Below, piece after piece: positions 16,540 through 24,878 of a stretch of 64,000 nt of DNA. This DNA is from an uncultured Eubacteriales bacterium (lineage in GTDB: Bacteria; Bacillota; Clostridia; Oscillospirales; Acutalibacteraceae): NCBI GenBank assembly GCA_934695425.1, contig CAKUVH010000002.1, forward strand, positions 142,315 through 206,314, read 5' to 3'. Numbering within the stretch: the stretch's first letter is position 1; every line of letters starts with the position of its first letter. The notes under the pieces are model-generated. The model did not search any database and had not been told where the DNA came from. It saw only the letters and a program-made list of their open reading frames with translations. The position numbers and the translations under genes are program-made.

Positions 16540-19500
16540 ATGGCAATTAAATCAAAATTAGGAGAAACCATTGTACATCCTGAAAGCGATAGTTCTAAAG
16601 GTAATAATTCCGGAAAATCTAATCTTTATTCTACTGTAGGGCCGAAAAACAAATTTAATCTCGGAGAGACTAAAGTGAATTCCGGAAGAGCCGGTCTTTA
16701 TTCTACTGTCAGACCGCAAAACAAGTCTACTCAAATGCCGAAAAGTATAGAAAATAATGGCGTTTATTCTGCCGTTTTTAAAAACCCTAACTGGATTTTA
16801 GTAGATTCCGGAACTAAAGAAAAACAGGAAGGAACTATTTATCTTATAGCGGATCCTTCGAAAGAGGATAAGGTCCCTATGGTAGGAGGAAATTGGCCTA
16901 CTCCGGTTTCGTTTTATAAAAATTTATCAGCTGAATTAAGTAACGGACAAAAAGTTACAGGCAATATAAAATTTTATGCGGAGACAAAGAAGAAAAGTTA
17001 TATTTTGGGTGGAACTATTAGATTTAGTGAAAAAGGAGGAGAGGAGGTTGTTGAAGACAAGCTTAAAGACGACCCTTTGGGAATTTTCAAAAAAGCTTTT
17101 TTTGACGAAGCGCAAAAAAATGATATCTGGAAAGGCAACCCCGGCATGGGTGATATTTGTGACAAAGTAAAAAAATCCTATGCTTTCAGAAAAAGATTTA
17201 AGAAATATTTTGATGTTAGCAAGTTTACGATGAACACAGCAGGTAAAGAACTTTTTGATAAAAAATTTAAAAATATCAATCTAAAATCAGACTCTCTCGA
17301 AAACATCGACTACGGTCAAGAAGCGGCATGCTTATTGTGTATGCGTTTAGTTAATGAAAATCCCATCACTGATTGTAAAAAAGCGAATAATAAATTATAC
17401 GCTGTTTATAGCGGTGCCTATTGGTATTTAGTGGATTTCACAAGTAATCCAGGAACTAAGATGGGACAAATTTATCGAGGGGAAAAACCTCTTAAAGGAT
17501 CTTGGCCGACGCCGGATATTTTTGCTGAAGATTTATCAGCGGTGTCTTTTGATAACACTAAATTTGTTGGAAACATAGGTTTTTGCGAAGGAAAGTCAAT
17601 AGAAAATGACCCTAGAAGCTACGATGTTACAGGTTATGGAGGTTATTATGGAGAACTTGAGTTTGGCGAAGAAGGCGCTGTAGTGACAGATGACGGCAAC
17701 GAAGGTAAAAAACCTGAATATAAGTCTGTGGTAGATTTCAGAAAAGCCTTTTTCTCTCAAGTAAAAAAAAGCCGGGTGAAAGAGTGGAATGATACTACCA
17801 GTATGTCCGATATTTGTATAGACATAAACACAAAAAAAGTAGGCGATTTCAAAAAGAGGTTACAAAATTATTTAACTGATAGTGCAAAGGGTGTAGTTTT
17901 AAACAAAAAAGGTAATGAAACTTTTAAGGAGGAATTAAAAATTGCCATACCTGAAGGTTATGAACCCGAAGCAGCATGCTTATTGTACGTGTATGGTATT
18001 GCCGGAATGGACGAACATAGAGAAGAAGTATTGGCTGCTGAAAGAGCAAAAAGATTAGCCGCTGAAAATGTGGCAGTGTTAGGTTATGTATCGGACGAAG
18101 ATAGGAAAGAATATACTGATAAGTTGGAGAAATTAAGAGAAAGCTATAATAAATTTATAGATAGGCATGAAAATTTTATAGCTAAGCAAAATGGTAAAGA
18201 TATCAATACCGTTAAAAAACTTATAGAAAATAAGTTAGAAAAAGCAGGTATTGATTACGGAGACTATAATATCGAGCGGTGGGCAAAGGAAGGCGAAAAA
18301 TACACCGACAAAATGCGTAAAGAAGGTTTATCGCTTTTAATGGTTTTTTCTCTTGGACTTTCATGGCTTGTTGAAAAATATTTTGATGCAAAGAAAGGCA
18401 TGTTCAAAGAACATAAAAGAACGTTTAGTAATCTTTTTACGCACGCTAAGCATAGATATATGGCTGAATATAAGAAAAAATGTTTAGATGCTGCTATCGG
18501 CGCGCTTGATCAGTTGATATCGCAGCTTAACAGAATAGAAGATGTATTATCAGCAGAAAATCCCGAAGAAAAAAACAGTTCTTCTGTGGACGGTACTAAC
18601 AAGCAAAATTCTGTTTCCGACTCATCTGAGAAATCGTCAAAAGATCTTCATCCTAACGAAAAGGAGTCGAATAAAGAAGCTGTTGAAAAAATACGTAAAG
18701 AATGCGTTAATGATCTTAGATTAATAGCCGAAATGTTTAATACTTTTAAAGAAAGGCACGGAGCATTTATAGAACACTTTGGAAATAACGAAGAGGCTTT
18801 GAAAGGTTATTTGGGCAAATTCCCGAATCATTCTGAATATAATATTGACTTATGGGGAAAAAAGAGCGAAGGTGTAAATTTAACAGTCAAAGATGACAGC
18901 ACATTCAAAAAATTGGTTAAGGATTGTAAAGTAATAGAAAACCAAATAGTTCCTTATTTCGATAAAGACTCGAAAGTAAGGCAAGGTTTCATTGATATTG
19001 CGTATGGAAATAAGGCTTACGATGTTTCGGGCACGGTTGATGAGAAGAAAGCAAATTTGTTAAAAAGCGCTTTCGAGGAATTCAAGAGATTAGTAGTTAA
19101 AGCCAAAGAACAACAAAGTTTGTTGACCGGAAACTTAAAATATGCCGATCCTATAGAACCCGAAGCAAAAGAAGAGGCAAAACCTGCTGAAGTTGTAGAA
19201 AAAAACCAAGCGGCAGAAGAATCGAAACCACTTCCTGTAGTCCCTGTCGCAGAGAAAAAAGAAAGTTCTGAGGATACAAAAAAGTTACAGGAAATGAAAG
19301 ATAAATACAACAAGGTAGTAAGAAGGTATAATGCATTTTCAGAGGCTCGAGAAAAATTTATAAGTGAAATAGATAACGATAAGAACAAAAAAGATATGCT
19401 TACTAAAGAGGTTCTCGATGGCGTACAGGGTAGTTGGTGGGACGTTCTTACCGAACGTCGTGGCGAATTTACAGGATTCGAAATTGATGAACTTGTGCAT

Positions 19501-20418
19501 TTGTGGTCCACATTTTTGAGCAATGAATTAATAGCTAAATATCTGCCAGAAAGCAAAGCGAAGGACTATAGAAGGGATCTAAAACTTATCAAATCTGAAA
19601 TTGTGATAAACCCGTCCTTAGAAGAGTCAATTGAAAAATACAATTTACTGTCTAAGAAGATTTTACGTTATATGGAAGCTGTATTAGCGAGATTAAATTC
19701 TGAAGCTTCAGAAAACGGTATCGAAAGGATCTTAAAAAAGATTACCAAACACGAACCGGACCGGGATTTAACAGAAATATTAGAAACCAAAAAAGATGTA
19801 GATGGTAAATTTACAGGAATGAACACTTCCAAAGTAAGCACCGCTTTCAATAAAGCGATTAAATCACTTGTGAAAAATGGAAAAGTTGCGAAAAACATTA
19901 ATATCGATGATCTAATCTCTCAATTTAGTGAGGTTAAAGGATTTAAAGGAGCATTAAAAACATCACTAAAAAGTTCTAAATTAGATGGATGGGGTATCGA
20001 AACCGGAAATGAAGAAGAAACAAAGAAAATTCGCACAGTGATGGGCGTGTTGCTTATCAGCATGGCATATTTGCCGGGCGGTTCAGATAGCATTCTAAAT
20101 GCATGCGATGGTCTTAAACAAGGCGGATTAAAGGGAACCGGTTATGATTTTATTGGACAGGCATCCAAGGTTCGCAAGGAAATAAAAAAGCAAGCTCTTA
20201 AAGGAGTTACAGGCGATAAACTTGCCAATAATTTAAAAAACGGTAGCGCAAGTGAGAGCCTCGGATATTTTATAAATGTATCGAAAATCCCGGAAATATC
20301 GGGTAAATTTGGCAAATTAGTAAATATAAAAGCCAGCGCAGTGCGTAAAGCTCGTAGGATAGGGGAGGCTATGAAAGGAAAAATTGGAAGTTTATTCGGT
20401 GGTAAAGATAAAGATTAA
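16540..20418 (+). CDS. Giant multi-repeat effector-like protein
   Basis: 1292 residues, no family recognised, no signal peptide. Residues 1-62 hold a tandem repeat of LGET..V then LYSTV(G/R)P, with a third related NGVYSAV. Residues about 72-283 and 284-488 are two copies of a 200-residue domain sharing WILVD/WYLVD, WPTP, NLSA/DLSA, GNI, AFF, (G/S)MSDIC-like and EAACLL segments. Three copies of the YNxF..H..F module follow near 526, 726 and 916. A hydrophobic stretch LLMVFSLGLSWLV lies near 596. Residues 1032-1260 match the C-terminal domain of the preceding protein (KILRYMEAVLARLNS, ISMAYLPGGSDSIL). ATG at 16540 is set by AGGAGG nine bases upstream. Function unknown; host-directed effector is inferred. 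Confidence 0.72.
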   Translation: MAIKSKLGETIVHPESDSSKGNNSGKSNLYSTVGPKNKFNLGETKVNSGRAGLYSTVRPQNKSTQMPKSIENNGVYSAVFKNPNWILVDSGTKEKQEGTIYLIADPSKEDKVPMVGGNWPTPVSFYKNLSAELSNGQKVTGNIKFYAETKKKSYILGGTIRFSEKGGEEVVEDKLKDDPLGIFKKAFFDEAQKNDIWKGNPGMGDICDKVKKSYAFRKRFKKYFDVSKFTMNTAGKELFDKKFKNINLKSDSLENIDYGQEAACLLCMRLVNENPITDCKKANNKLYAVYSGAYWYLVDFTSNPGTKMGQIYRGEKPLKGSWPTPDIFAEDLSAVSFDNTKFVGNIGFCEGKSIENDPRSYDVTGYGGYYGELEFGEEGAVVTDDGNEGKKPEYKSVVDFRKAFFSQVKKSRVKEWNDTTSMSDICIDINTKKVGDFKKRLQNYLTDSAKGVVLNKKGNETFKEELKIAIPEGYEPEAACLLYVYGIAGMDEHREEVLAAERAKRLAAENVAVLGYVSDEDRKEYTDKLEKLRESYNKFIDRHENFIAKQNGKDINTVKKLIENKLEKAGIDYGDYNIERWAKEGEKYTDKMRKEGLSLLMVFSLGLSWLVEKYFDAKKGMFKEHKRTFSNLFTHAKHRYMAEYKKKCLDAAIGALDQLISQLNRIEDVLSAENPEEKNSSSVDGTNKQNSVSDSSEKSSKDLHPNEKESNKEAVEKIRKECVNDLRLIAEMFNTFKERHGAFIEHFGNNEEALKGYLGKFPNHSEYNIDLWGKKSEGVNLTVKDDSTFKKLVKDCKVIENQIVPYFDKDSKVRQGFIDIAYGNKAYDVSGTVDEKKANLLKSAFEEFKRLVVKAKEQQSLLTGNLKYADPIEPEAKEEAKPAEVVEKNQAAEESKPLPVVPVAEKKESSEDTKKLQEMKDKYNKVVRRYNAFSEAREKFISEIDNDKNKKDMLTKEVLDGVQGSWWDVLTERRGEFTGFEIDELVHLWSTFLSNELIAKYLPESKAKDYRRDLKLIKSEIVINPSLEESIEKYNLLSKKILRYMEAVLARLNSEASENGIERILKKITKHEPDRDLTEILETKKDVDGKFTGMNTSKVSTAFNKAIKSLVKNGKVAKNINIDDLISQFSEVKGFKGALKTSLKSSKLDGWGIETGNEEETKKIRTVMGVLLISMAYLPGGSDSILNACDGLKQGGLKGTGYDFIGQASKVRKEIKKQALKGVTGDKLANNLKNGSASESLGYFINVSKIPEISGKFGKLVNIKASAVRKARRIGEAMKGKIGSLFGGKDKD

Positions 20419-20423
20419 AATAA

Positions 20424-20448
20424 AACCGACCTAGATAGGTCGGCTTTT
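20424..20448 (+). terminator. Intrinsic terminator after the 1292-residue protein gene
   Basis: Stem CCGACCTA / TAGGTCGG followed by CTTTTAA, the sister copy of the hairpin at 16401-16426. Confidence 0.85.
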
Positions 20449-20474
20449 AATTGCGTAGATATGATTTATATAAA

Positions 20475-20518
20475 TTTTGCACAAAATACTTGACATTATA
20501 TATATATATATATATAAT
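20475..20518 (+). promoter_or_regulatory. Palindrome-like site plus (TA)n-tract promoter of the 169-residue gene; spacer 17
   Basis: TTTTGCACAAAA at 20475-20486, TTGACA at 20490-20495 and TATAAT at 20513-20518. Ten TA units give a 17-base spacer, the optimum for sigma-A. Confidence 0.75.
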
Positions 20519-20560
20519 GTTACTGAACCCAAAAAATAAACATATGAAAGGATGATAAAA

Positions 20561-21070
20561 ATGAAAATACCATTTAAAGCTAAAACAAAAGATTGCAAAA
20601 CTTTAGCAGGTTACGTTGCTCTGTATAGTAAAGTATTTGAATCATATTTTGGGACTTCTAAACTTTATAAAGAGGAAGAAAAGGCTTGTAGAGAATCTAA
20701 GGATAGTGCAAAAGAACTTGATAAAACAATTAACAAATTGACAAATAAGGTTATAAAAAGAACTGATTTAAAGTGGGAAGAAAAGGACTATATAAATATT
20801 GCGAGAATAGCTGATATATATATAAAGCTCAAAGGTAGCGAACAAGACGAATACAATAAAAAATATGAAAAGATGAAATCAGACTATTATGAAATGGAGA
20901 GACTTATATCTGACTTCAATAAGAAAAATGATAATAAATTGTCGAAAGACATAGCGAGTGAAGAATCATTAAAAAAATTTAAACTTCCGCTTCCCGGAAA
21001 TCCAGAATTATTTGGAAAAGGCAAACTAGCAGAGTTTGTAGATATGTTAAATCCGGATAACTTAAAATAA
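20561..21070 (+). CDS. Small unknown protein of the (TA)n-promoter group, KIPFKAKTKDC family
   Basis: 169 residues, Lys- and Glu-rich, predicted mostly helical with no signal peptide or membrane segment. The first 13 residues (MKIPFKAKTKDCK) are nearly the same as in the next gene, and the following LYSKVFESY aligns with LWGKFLELY there, so the two are diverged paralogues. ATG at 20561 is used because AGG lies nine bases upstream; an earlier in-frame ATG at 20552 abuts the ribosome site. The gene has its own promoter and terminator. No function can be assigned; its regulation suggests a role alongside the giant proteins. Confidence 0.65.
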   Translation: MKIPFKAKTKDCKTLAGYVALYSKVFESYFGTSKLYKEEEKACRESKDSAKELDKTINKLTNKVIKRTDLKWEEKDYINIARIADIYIKLKGSEQDEYNKKYEKMKSDYYEMERLISDFNKKNDNKLSKDIASEESLKKFKLPLPGNPELFGKGKLAEFVDMLNPDNLK

Positions 21071-21087
21071 TAATACTTCACAATAAC

Positions 21088-21113
21088 AAAACCACACTTT
21101 TTCGTGTGGTTTT
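21088..21113 (+). terminator. Intrinsic terminator after the 169-residue gene
   Basis: AAAACCACAC and GTGTGGTTTT with a TTTTTC loop; the same hairpin is repeated at 21784-21812. Confidence 0.85.
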
Positions 21114-21125
21114 AATTTATGTAAA

Positions 21126-21167
21126 TTTTATACAAAAACCCTTGATATTTATATATATATATATAAT
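21126..21167 (+). promoter_or_regulatory. Palindrome-like site plus (TA)n-tract promoter of the 189-residue gene; spacer 14
   Basis: TTTTATACAAAA at 21126-21137, TTGATA at 21142-21147 and TATAAT at 21162-21167 with eight TA units. The 14-base spacer predicts weak activity. Confidence 0.68.
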
Positions 21168-21211
21168 ATTAGTAAGCCCATAAAAAACAAACATAAGAAA
21201 GGATGATAAAA

Positions 21212-21781
21212 ATGAAAATACCATTCAAAATGAAAACAAAAGATTGTAAATCACAGGTCACGGCTGTATTAGCTTTGTGGGGAAAATTTTTAGAACTTTA
21301 TTCTGTGGATGCTTATAAAAATTTCTGTGCTGAAAAATCATTTAATGAATACCAAAAAAAAGATGCCAAAAAAGATTTGGGAGATTTAGAAAAATCTGCA
21401 AAGAAAATTAAAGATGATGCGAAAGAATTTGACAAATTTATTGTTAGTGTTTCTAGCAAGGAAAAGGATAAAAAGAAAGAAAAAGCGTTATTGAATAATC
21501 CTAAAGAAATTGCTTCAAGCGGCAGTCAAAATGAACAAAGAAAATATGAAGAGTTCTTTAGAAAAATAGAAAGCGATTATAAAGATATTAAGAAACAAAT
21601 GGAAACAAAAGAAATGAGAAAATATTATAAGAAACGTTTTCCAACACCTAAGACAGACTATGTGAAATTGTGTGGTCGTGCGCCTGAAGCACTGGATATG
21701 CTTAATAAAGAAGCTAAACCTAAAAGCGATAATGATTATGTAGAAGCTGGCAAGGTCTTTTATGAGTATGAGCTTTCGTAA
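21212..21781 (+). CDS. Small unknown protein, paralogue of the preceding gene
   Basis: 189 residues starting MKIPFKMKTKDCKSQ, with a Lys-rich helical middle (DKKKEKALLNNP) and a C-terminal part ending YVEAGKVFYEYELS. The N-terminal 30 residues align with the previous small protein, while the rest has diverged strongly. Start choice follows the same logic: AAAGG nine bases before ATG 21212. It carries its own (TA)n promoter and a terminator that duplicates the previous one, so the unit arose by tandem duplication including regulatory DNA. No function can be assigned. Confidence 0.65.
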   Translation: MKIPFKMKTKDCKSQVTAVLALWGKFLELYSVDAYKNFCAEKSFNEYQKKDAKKDLGDLEKSAKKIKDDAKEFDKFIVSVSSKEKDKKKEKALLNNPKEIASSGSQNEQRKYEEFFRKIESDYKDIKKQMETKEMRKYYKKRFPTPKTDYVKLCGRAPEALDMLNKEAKPKSDNDYVEAGKVFYEYELS

Positions 21782-21783
21782 TA

Positions 21784-21812
21784 AAAAACCACACTTTTTC
21801 GTGTGGTTTTTT
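21784..21812. terminator. Terminator between the small unknown gene and the convergent M18 peptidase gene
   Basis: AAAAACCACAC / GTGTGGTTTTTT hairpin with a T run on the plus strand and an A run on the other side, usable in both directions. Confidence 0.85.
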
Positions 21813-21823
21813 GTTATTTTAAG

Positions 21824-23236
21824 TTAGATATCGTAATCGCTGAAAAACGCTTTTATCCCTTTGAAAGTCATATAGAGGTCTATTTTTGAAATGACTTCGA
21901 AAGGAGAATGCATTGACAGAACCGGAACGCCTACATCGATAACATCTGCGTTTAAATTCGAAACATATTTTGCGATTGTTCCGCCGCCACCGATATCAAC
22001 CTTTCCGAGTTCGCTGCTTTGCCAAACTACATTGTTGTCGCTGAAAAGTTTGCAAATTTCCCCGGTGAATTCTGCCGAAGCATCGGAGGTACCATATTTT
22101 CCGCCGCTTCCCGTATATTTTGTGAGCACTACGCCGTGGTTCATGAAGGAACTGTTTCTTACCTCATAACTATTCGCGAAAGTTGGATCAAATGCAGCGT
22201 TTACATCAGCTGAAAGACATTTTGATTTTGAAAGTACATCTCTTCCTTTGACGTCATCCATATTTGCAAGGTCCGAAATTAAATATTTAAGGAAATTCGA
22301 TTGCATACCTGTATTACCGTCGCTGCCGGTTTCTTCTTTATCCGCCAAAAGAACTATCGTTGTCTTTTCAGGAGAAGTGCATTCGAGAATCGCCTCTATG
22401 CACGGATACGCACAGGAACGGTCATCGTGAGCATATCCGCCAATCATGCTTCTGTCAAATCCTATATCTCTGGCTTTCATGGCCGGAACCAGTTCTAAAT
22501 CTGATGAAATCAAATCATCTTCTACGATGCCGTATTTTTCATTTAGTAATTTTAAAATATTTAATTTTACAAGTTCAGATTCTTCGTCGTTTTTAAACGG
22601 CATACTTCCGATTAGTACGTTTAAATCTTCGCCCATTATAGCTTCGCACATTTTTTTGTTCATTTGTTCCCTGGCCAAATGGGGGAGGAGGTCAGTAACG
22701 CAGAAACATGGTTCGTTTTCGTCTTCTCCCAAGTTTACATCTACATATGAACCGTCTTTTTTCACGATTCTACCGTGTAATGATAGCGGTATGGTAGTCC
22801 ATTGGTATTTTTTAATACCACCATAATAATGCGATTTAAACATCGCTAACTCATTTGTTTCAAATACAGGATTTGGTTTTAAATCCAGTCTTGGAGCATC
22901 TACATGAGATATGGCCAGCTTAACTCCTTGCTTGGTGCCTTGTTTTCCGACAACTACCAACGCTATGGAATGTCCTCTGTTTACGATATAAAATTTATCG
23001 CCCGGCTTATATTTTTTAGATTTGTCAAATTCGGTAAATCCTGCTTCTTTGGCTTTTTCTAGTGCAAAAACTACACTTTCTCTTTCTGTTTTGGAAGCGT
23101 CCAAGAATTTTTTGTATTTCTCGCCAAATTTTTCGATTTTTTCCATTTCTTCTGCAGGAATAGTTTTAGAACCATGTTTAGCGGTTGAAAATAATTTTTC
23201 CTTTAGTAATTTTGCTTCACTTTTTGTTGAACTCAT
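21824..23236 (-). CDS. M18 family aminopeptidase
   Basis: Cytoplasmic metallo-aminopeptidase of the aspartyl aminopeptidase group, releasing N-terminal residues from peptides with two metal ions. The 470 residues include SHVDAPRLDLKPNPVFE (metal ligand His and catalytic Asp), LLADKEETGSDGNTG (catalytic Glu pair), LSADVNAAFDPTF (metal ligand Asp) and the C-terminal SMHSPFEVISK (last His ligand). The ATG has GGAG about ten bases upstream. It begins four bases after the end of the lytic transglycosylase gene and is likely the last gene of the prfA-sua5-transglycosylase operon. Confidence 0.93.
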   Translation of the reverse strand: MSSTKSEAKLLKEKLFSTAKHGSKTIPAEEMEKIEKFGEKYKKFLDASKTERESVVFALEKAKEAGFTEFDKSKKYKPGDKFYIVNRGHSIALVVVGKQGTKQGVKLAISHVDAPRLDLKPNPVFETNELAMFKSHYYGGIKKYQWTTIPLSLHGRIVKKDGSYVDVNLGEDENEPCFCVTDLLPHLAREQMNKKMCEAIMGEDLNVLIGSMPFKNDEESELVKLNILKLLNEKYGIVEDDLISSDLELVPAMKARDIGFDRSMIGGYAHDDRSCAYPCIEAILECTSPEKTTIVLLADKEETGSDGNTGMQSNFLKYLISDLANMDDVKGRDVLSKSKCLSADVNAAFDPTFANSYEVRNSSFMNHGVVLTKYTGSGGKYGTSDASAEFTGEICKLFSDNNVVWQSSELGKVDIGGGGTIAKYVSNLNADVIDVGVPVLSMHSPFEVISKIDLYMTFKGIKAFFSDYDI

Positions 23237-23239
23237 AAA

Positions 23240-23842
23240 TTACAACTCCTCTTTCTCAAAATAAATTTTATTATACATTTTTTCAGCGTGTTTAACTTTT
23301 TTCAGATATACTTCGGTTTCAGGATAGGGAATTTTAGATAAATGTTTTCCGTCTTTAGAAAAATTCTTATCGCCAAGCCACCTATCTACAGTGGCGACCC
23401 CCGCATTATATGCGCATAAACAGGAGTCCGGATTTGAATACATCTTTTTTAAAACTGATATTAATAGTGTTCCGCGAAGTATATTTATTCTGGGATTTTT
23501 TATTAATGATGAATCATATTTTTCTTTTTCATAGAGGTTTAACCATTCAAAAGTTTCTTTGGTTATTTGCATTAACCCCTGCGCGTTTGCGTGAGAATGT
23601 GCATTCTCGTTGAAATTACTCTCGCACTTAATCACGGCATATATCAGCGACCTATTCACTTTATATTTTGCCGAAGCTTCATTCACATATTCTTCATATT
23701 TAATCGGATACATACATTTTAGTATTTTTTTGTATCCCAAAGTTATTAAAAAAATCGATGATATAACCAGAAATATTCCTGCTATAAAAATTAAAATTTT
23801 CTTATTTAATTTTATTATCTTAATTCCTCCAAAAAATATCAT
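23240..23842 (-). CDS. Lytic transglycosylase of the SLT family, membrane-anchored
   Basis: Cleaves the glycan strands of peptidoglycan outside the membrane, giving anhydromuropeptides. 200 residues: an N-terminal membrane anchor (about residues 15-33, ILIFIAGIFLVISSIFLI) and an SLT catalytic domain with AVIKCESNFNENAHSHANAQGLMQI (catalytic Glu in KCESNF, then the AxGLMQI motif, read in pieces) and CLCAYNAGVATV. The ATG at 23842 has no ribosome site and lies seven bases after the sua5 stop, suggesting reinitiation; a perfect GGAGG lies inside the frame ten codons in, but no standard start codon follows it. Confidence 0.88.
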   Translation of the reverse strand: MIFFGGIKIIKLNKKILIFIAGIFLVISSIFLITLGYKKILKCMYPIKYEEYVNEASAKYKVNRSLIYAVIKCESNFNENAHSHANAQGLMQITKETFEWLNLYEKEKYDSSLIKNPRINILRGTLLISVLKKMYSNPDSCLCAYNAGVATVDRWLGDKNFSKDGKHLSKIPYPETEVYLKKVKHAEKMYNKIYFEKEEL

Positions 23843-23849
23843 AAATTTA

Positions 23850-24875
23850 TTACATTAAATCAACAATTTCAAATCCCGCAGCTCTCACCAAACGATTATA
23901 GACAGCCATGCTCATTTCATCGCTCTCGAAAAAGTGAGCGTAGACCAATCCGATATCACTGTCGTCGATTTGGCGCAGTCTGTCAAAAATATTGCGGGCC
24001 TGTTCTGAGGAGTTTTTTGCGCTTCCGTAAGATATATATGGAATCTTCAAATATGGTATGTCTTCATCCAGGCACAAAGCAGCCACGCCGGAGTTGTGGT
24101 TAAAATTTACATATTTGGCAAAAACCTCACTCGGAGCTTTTACCATTATGACTCTTGCGCGCGGAGAATAATGTCTGTATTTCATCCCTGGAGATAAAAC
24201 TTTTTGATTGGGAGATATTTTTTGAAACACAGATTTATCTATTTCTATTTTTCCTATTGTTTTTTCTATATCTTCAGGAGTTACGGCACCCGGGCGCAAC
24301 AATTTAGGTGTGTTCTCATCTAATAAAGATATGACCGTCGATTCAACGCCTATATCGCAATTTCCTCCGTCTACTATGGCGTCTATTTTTCCGTCCAAAT
24401 CTTTAACCACATGACTAAATTTAGTAGGGCTGGGCGTGCCCGATAAATTTGCCGAAGGCGCCACGAGTGGAACTCCGGCCTCTTTTATAATTTCTCTTGC
24501 GATTTCATTTGAAGGAAATCTTACTGCGACCGAATCCATTCCTGCAGTTACTTCATCGGGTATGTTCTTATTCTTCGGAAGAATCATTGTTAAAGGTCCG
24601 GGCCAAAATTTTTCTGCCAATTTTTTTGCTTTTGGAGGAAAATAAGAAACAACATTATATATTTCCTCTATATCGGATATATGCACAATTAAAGGGTTGT
24701 CGGACGGTCTTCCTTTTGCGGAAAAAATTTTTTTGACAGCTTGGGGATCAAAAGCGTTCCCTGCCAAACCGTATACTGTTTCTGTAGGAATAGCAACTAT
24801 TCCTCCTGATGAAAGTATGCTTGCTGCTTGAGCTAAATTTGTTTTATCTAAATGTAAAGTCTTTAATTCTACCAA
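23850..24875 (-). CDS. L-threonylcarbamoyladenylate synthase (Sua5/TsaC, long form)
   Basis: Makes threonylcarbamoyl-AMP from Thr, bicarbonate and ATP, the first step of t6A37 modification of ANN-decoding tRNAs. 341 residues with the YrdC-like domain (residues 1-200: GIVAIPTETVYGLAG, KGRPSDNPLIVHI, PSANLSGTPSPT, DGGNCDIGVESTV) followed by the Sua5 C-terminal domain containing SPGMKYRHYSP. The start is TTG at 24875, three bases after the prfA stop, so translation is coupled. prfA and sua5 are neighbours in many Firmicutes, supporting the call. Confidence 0.95.
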   Translation of the reverse strand: MVELKTLHLDKTNLAQAASILSSGGIVAIPTETVYGLAGNAFDPQAVKKIFSAKGRPSDNPLIVHISDIEEIYNVVSYFPPKAKKLAEKFWPGPLTMILPKNKNIPDEVTAGMDSVAVRFPSNEIAREIIKEAGVPLVAPSANLSGTPSPTKFSHVVKDLDGKIDAIVDGGNCDIGVESTVISLLDENTPKLLRPGAVTPEDIEKTIGKIEIDKSVFQKISPNQKVLSPGMKYRHYSPRARVIMVKAPSEVFAKYVNFNHNSGVAALCLDEDIPYLKIPYISYGSAKNSSEQARNIFDRLRQIDDSDIGLVYAHFFESDEMSMAVYNRLVRAAGFEIVDLM

Positions 24876-24878
24876 TTT

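Noticed and set aside
16468..16540. Start of the giant protein at the TTG of the TTGACA box
   Set aside because: That frame would translate the promoter itself; AGGAGG nine bases before the ATG at 16540 fixes the start.
16540..16760. ITIM-type immunoreceptor motif
   Set aside because: The residue two positions before Tyr is Asn or Gly, not the required hydrophobic or Ser residue; only a generic YxxV pattern remains.
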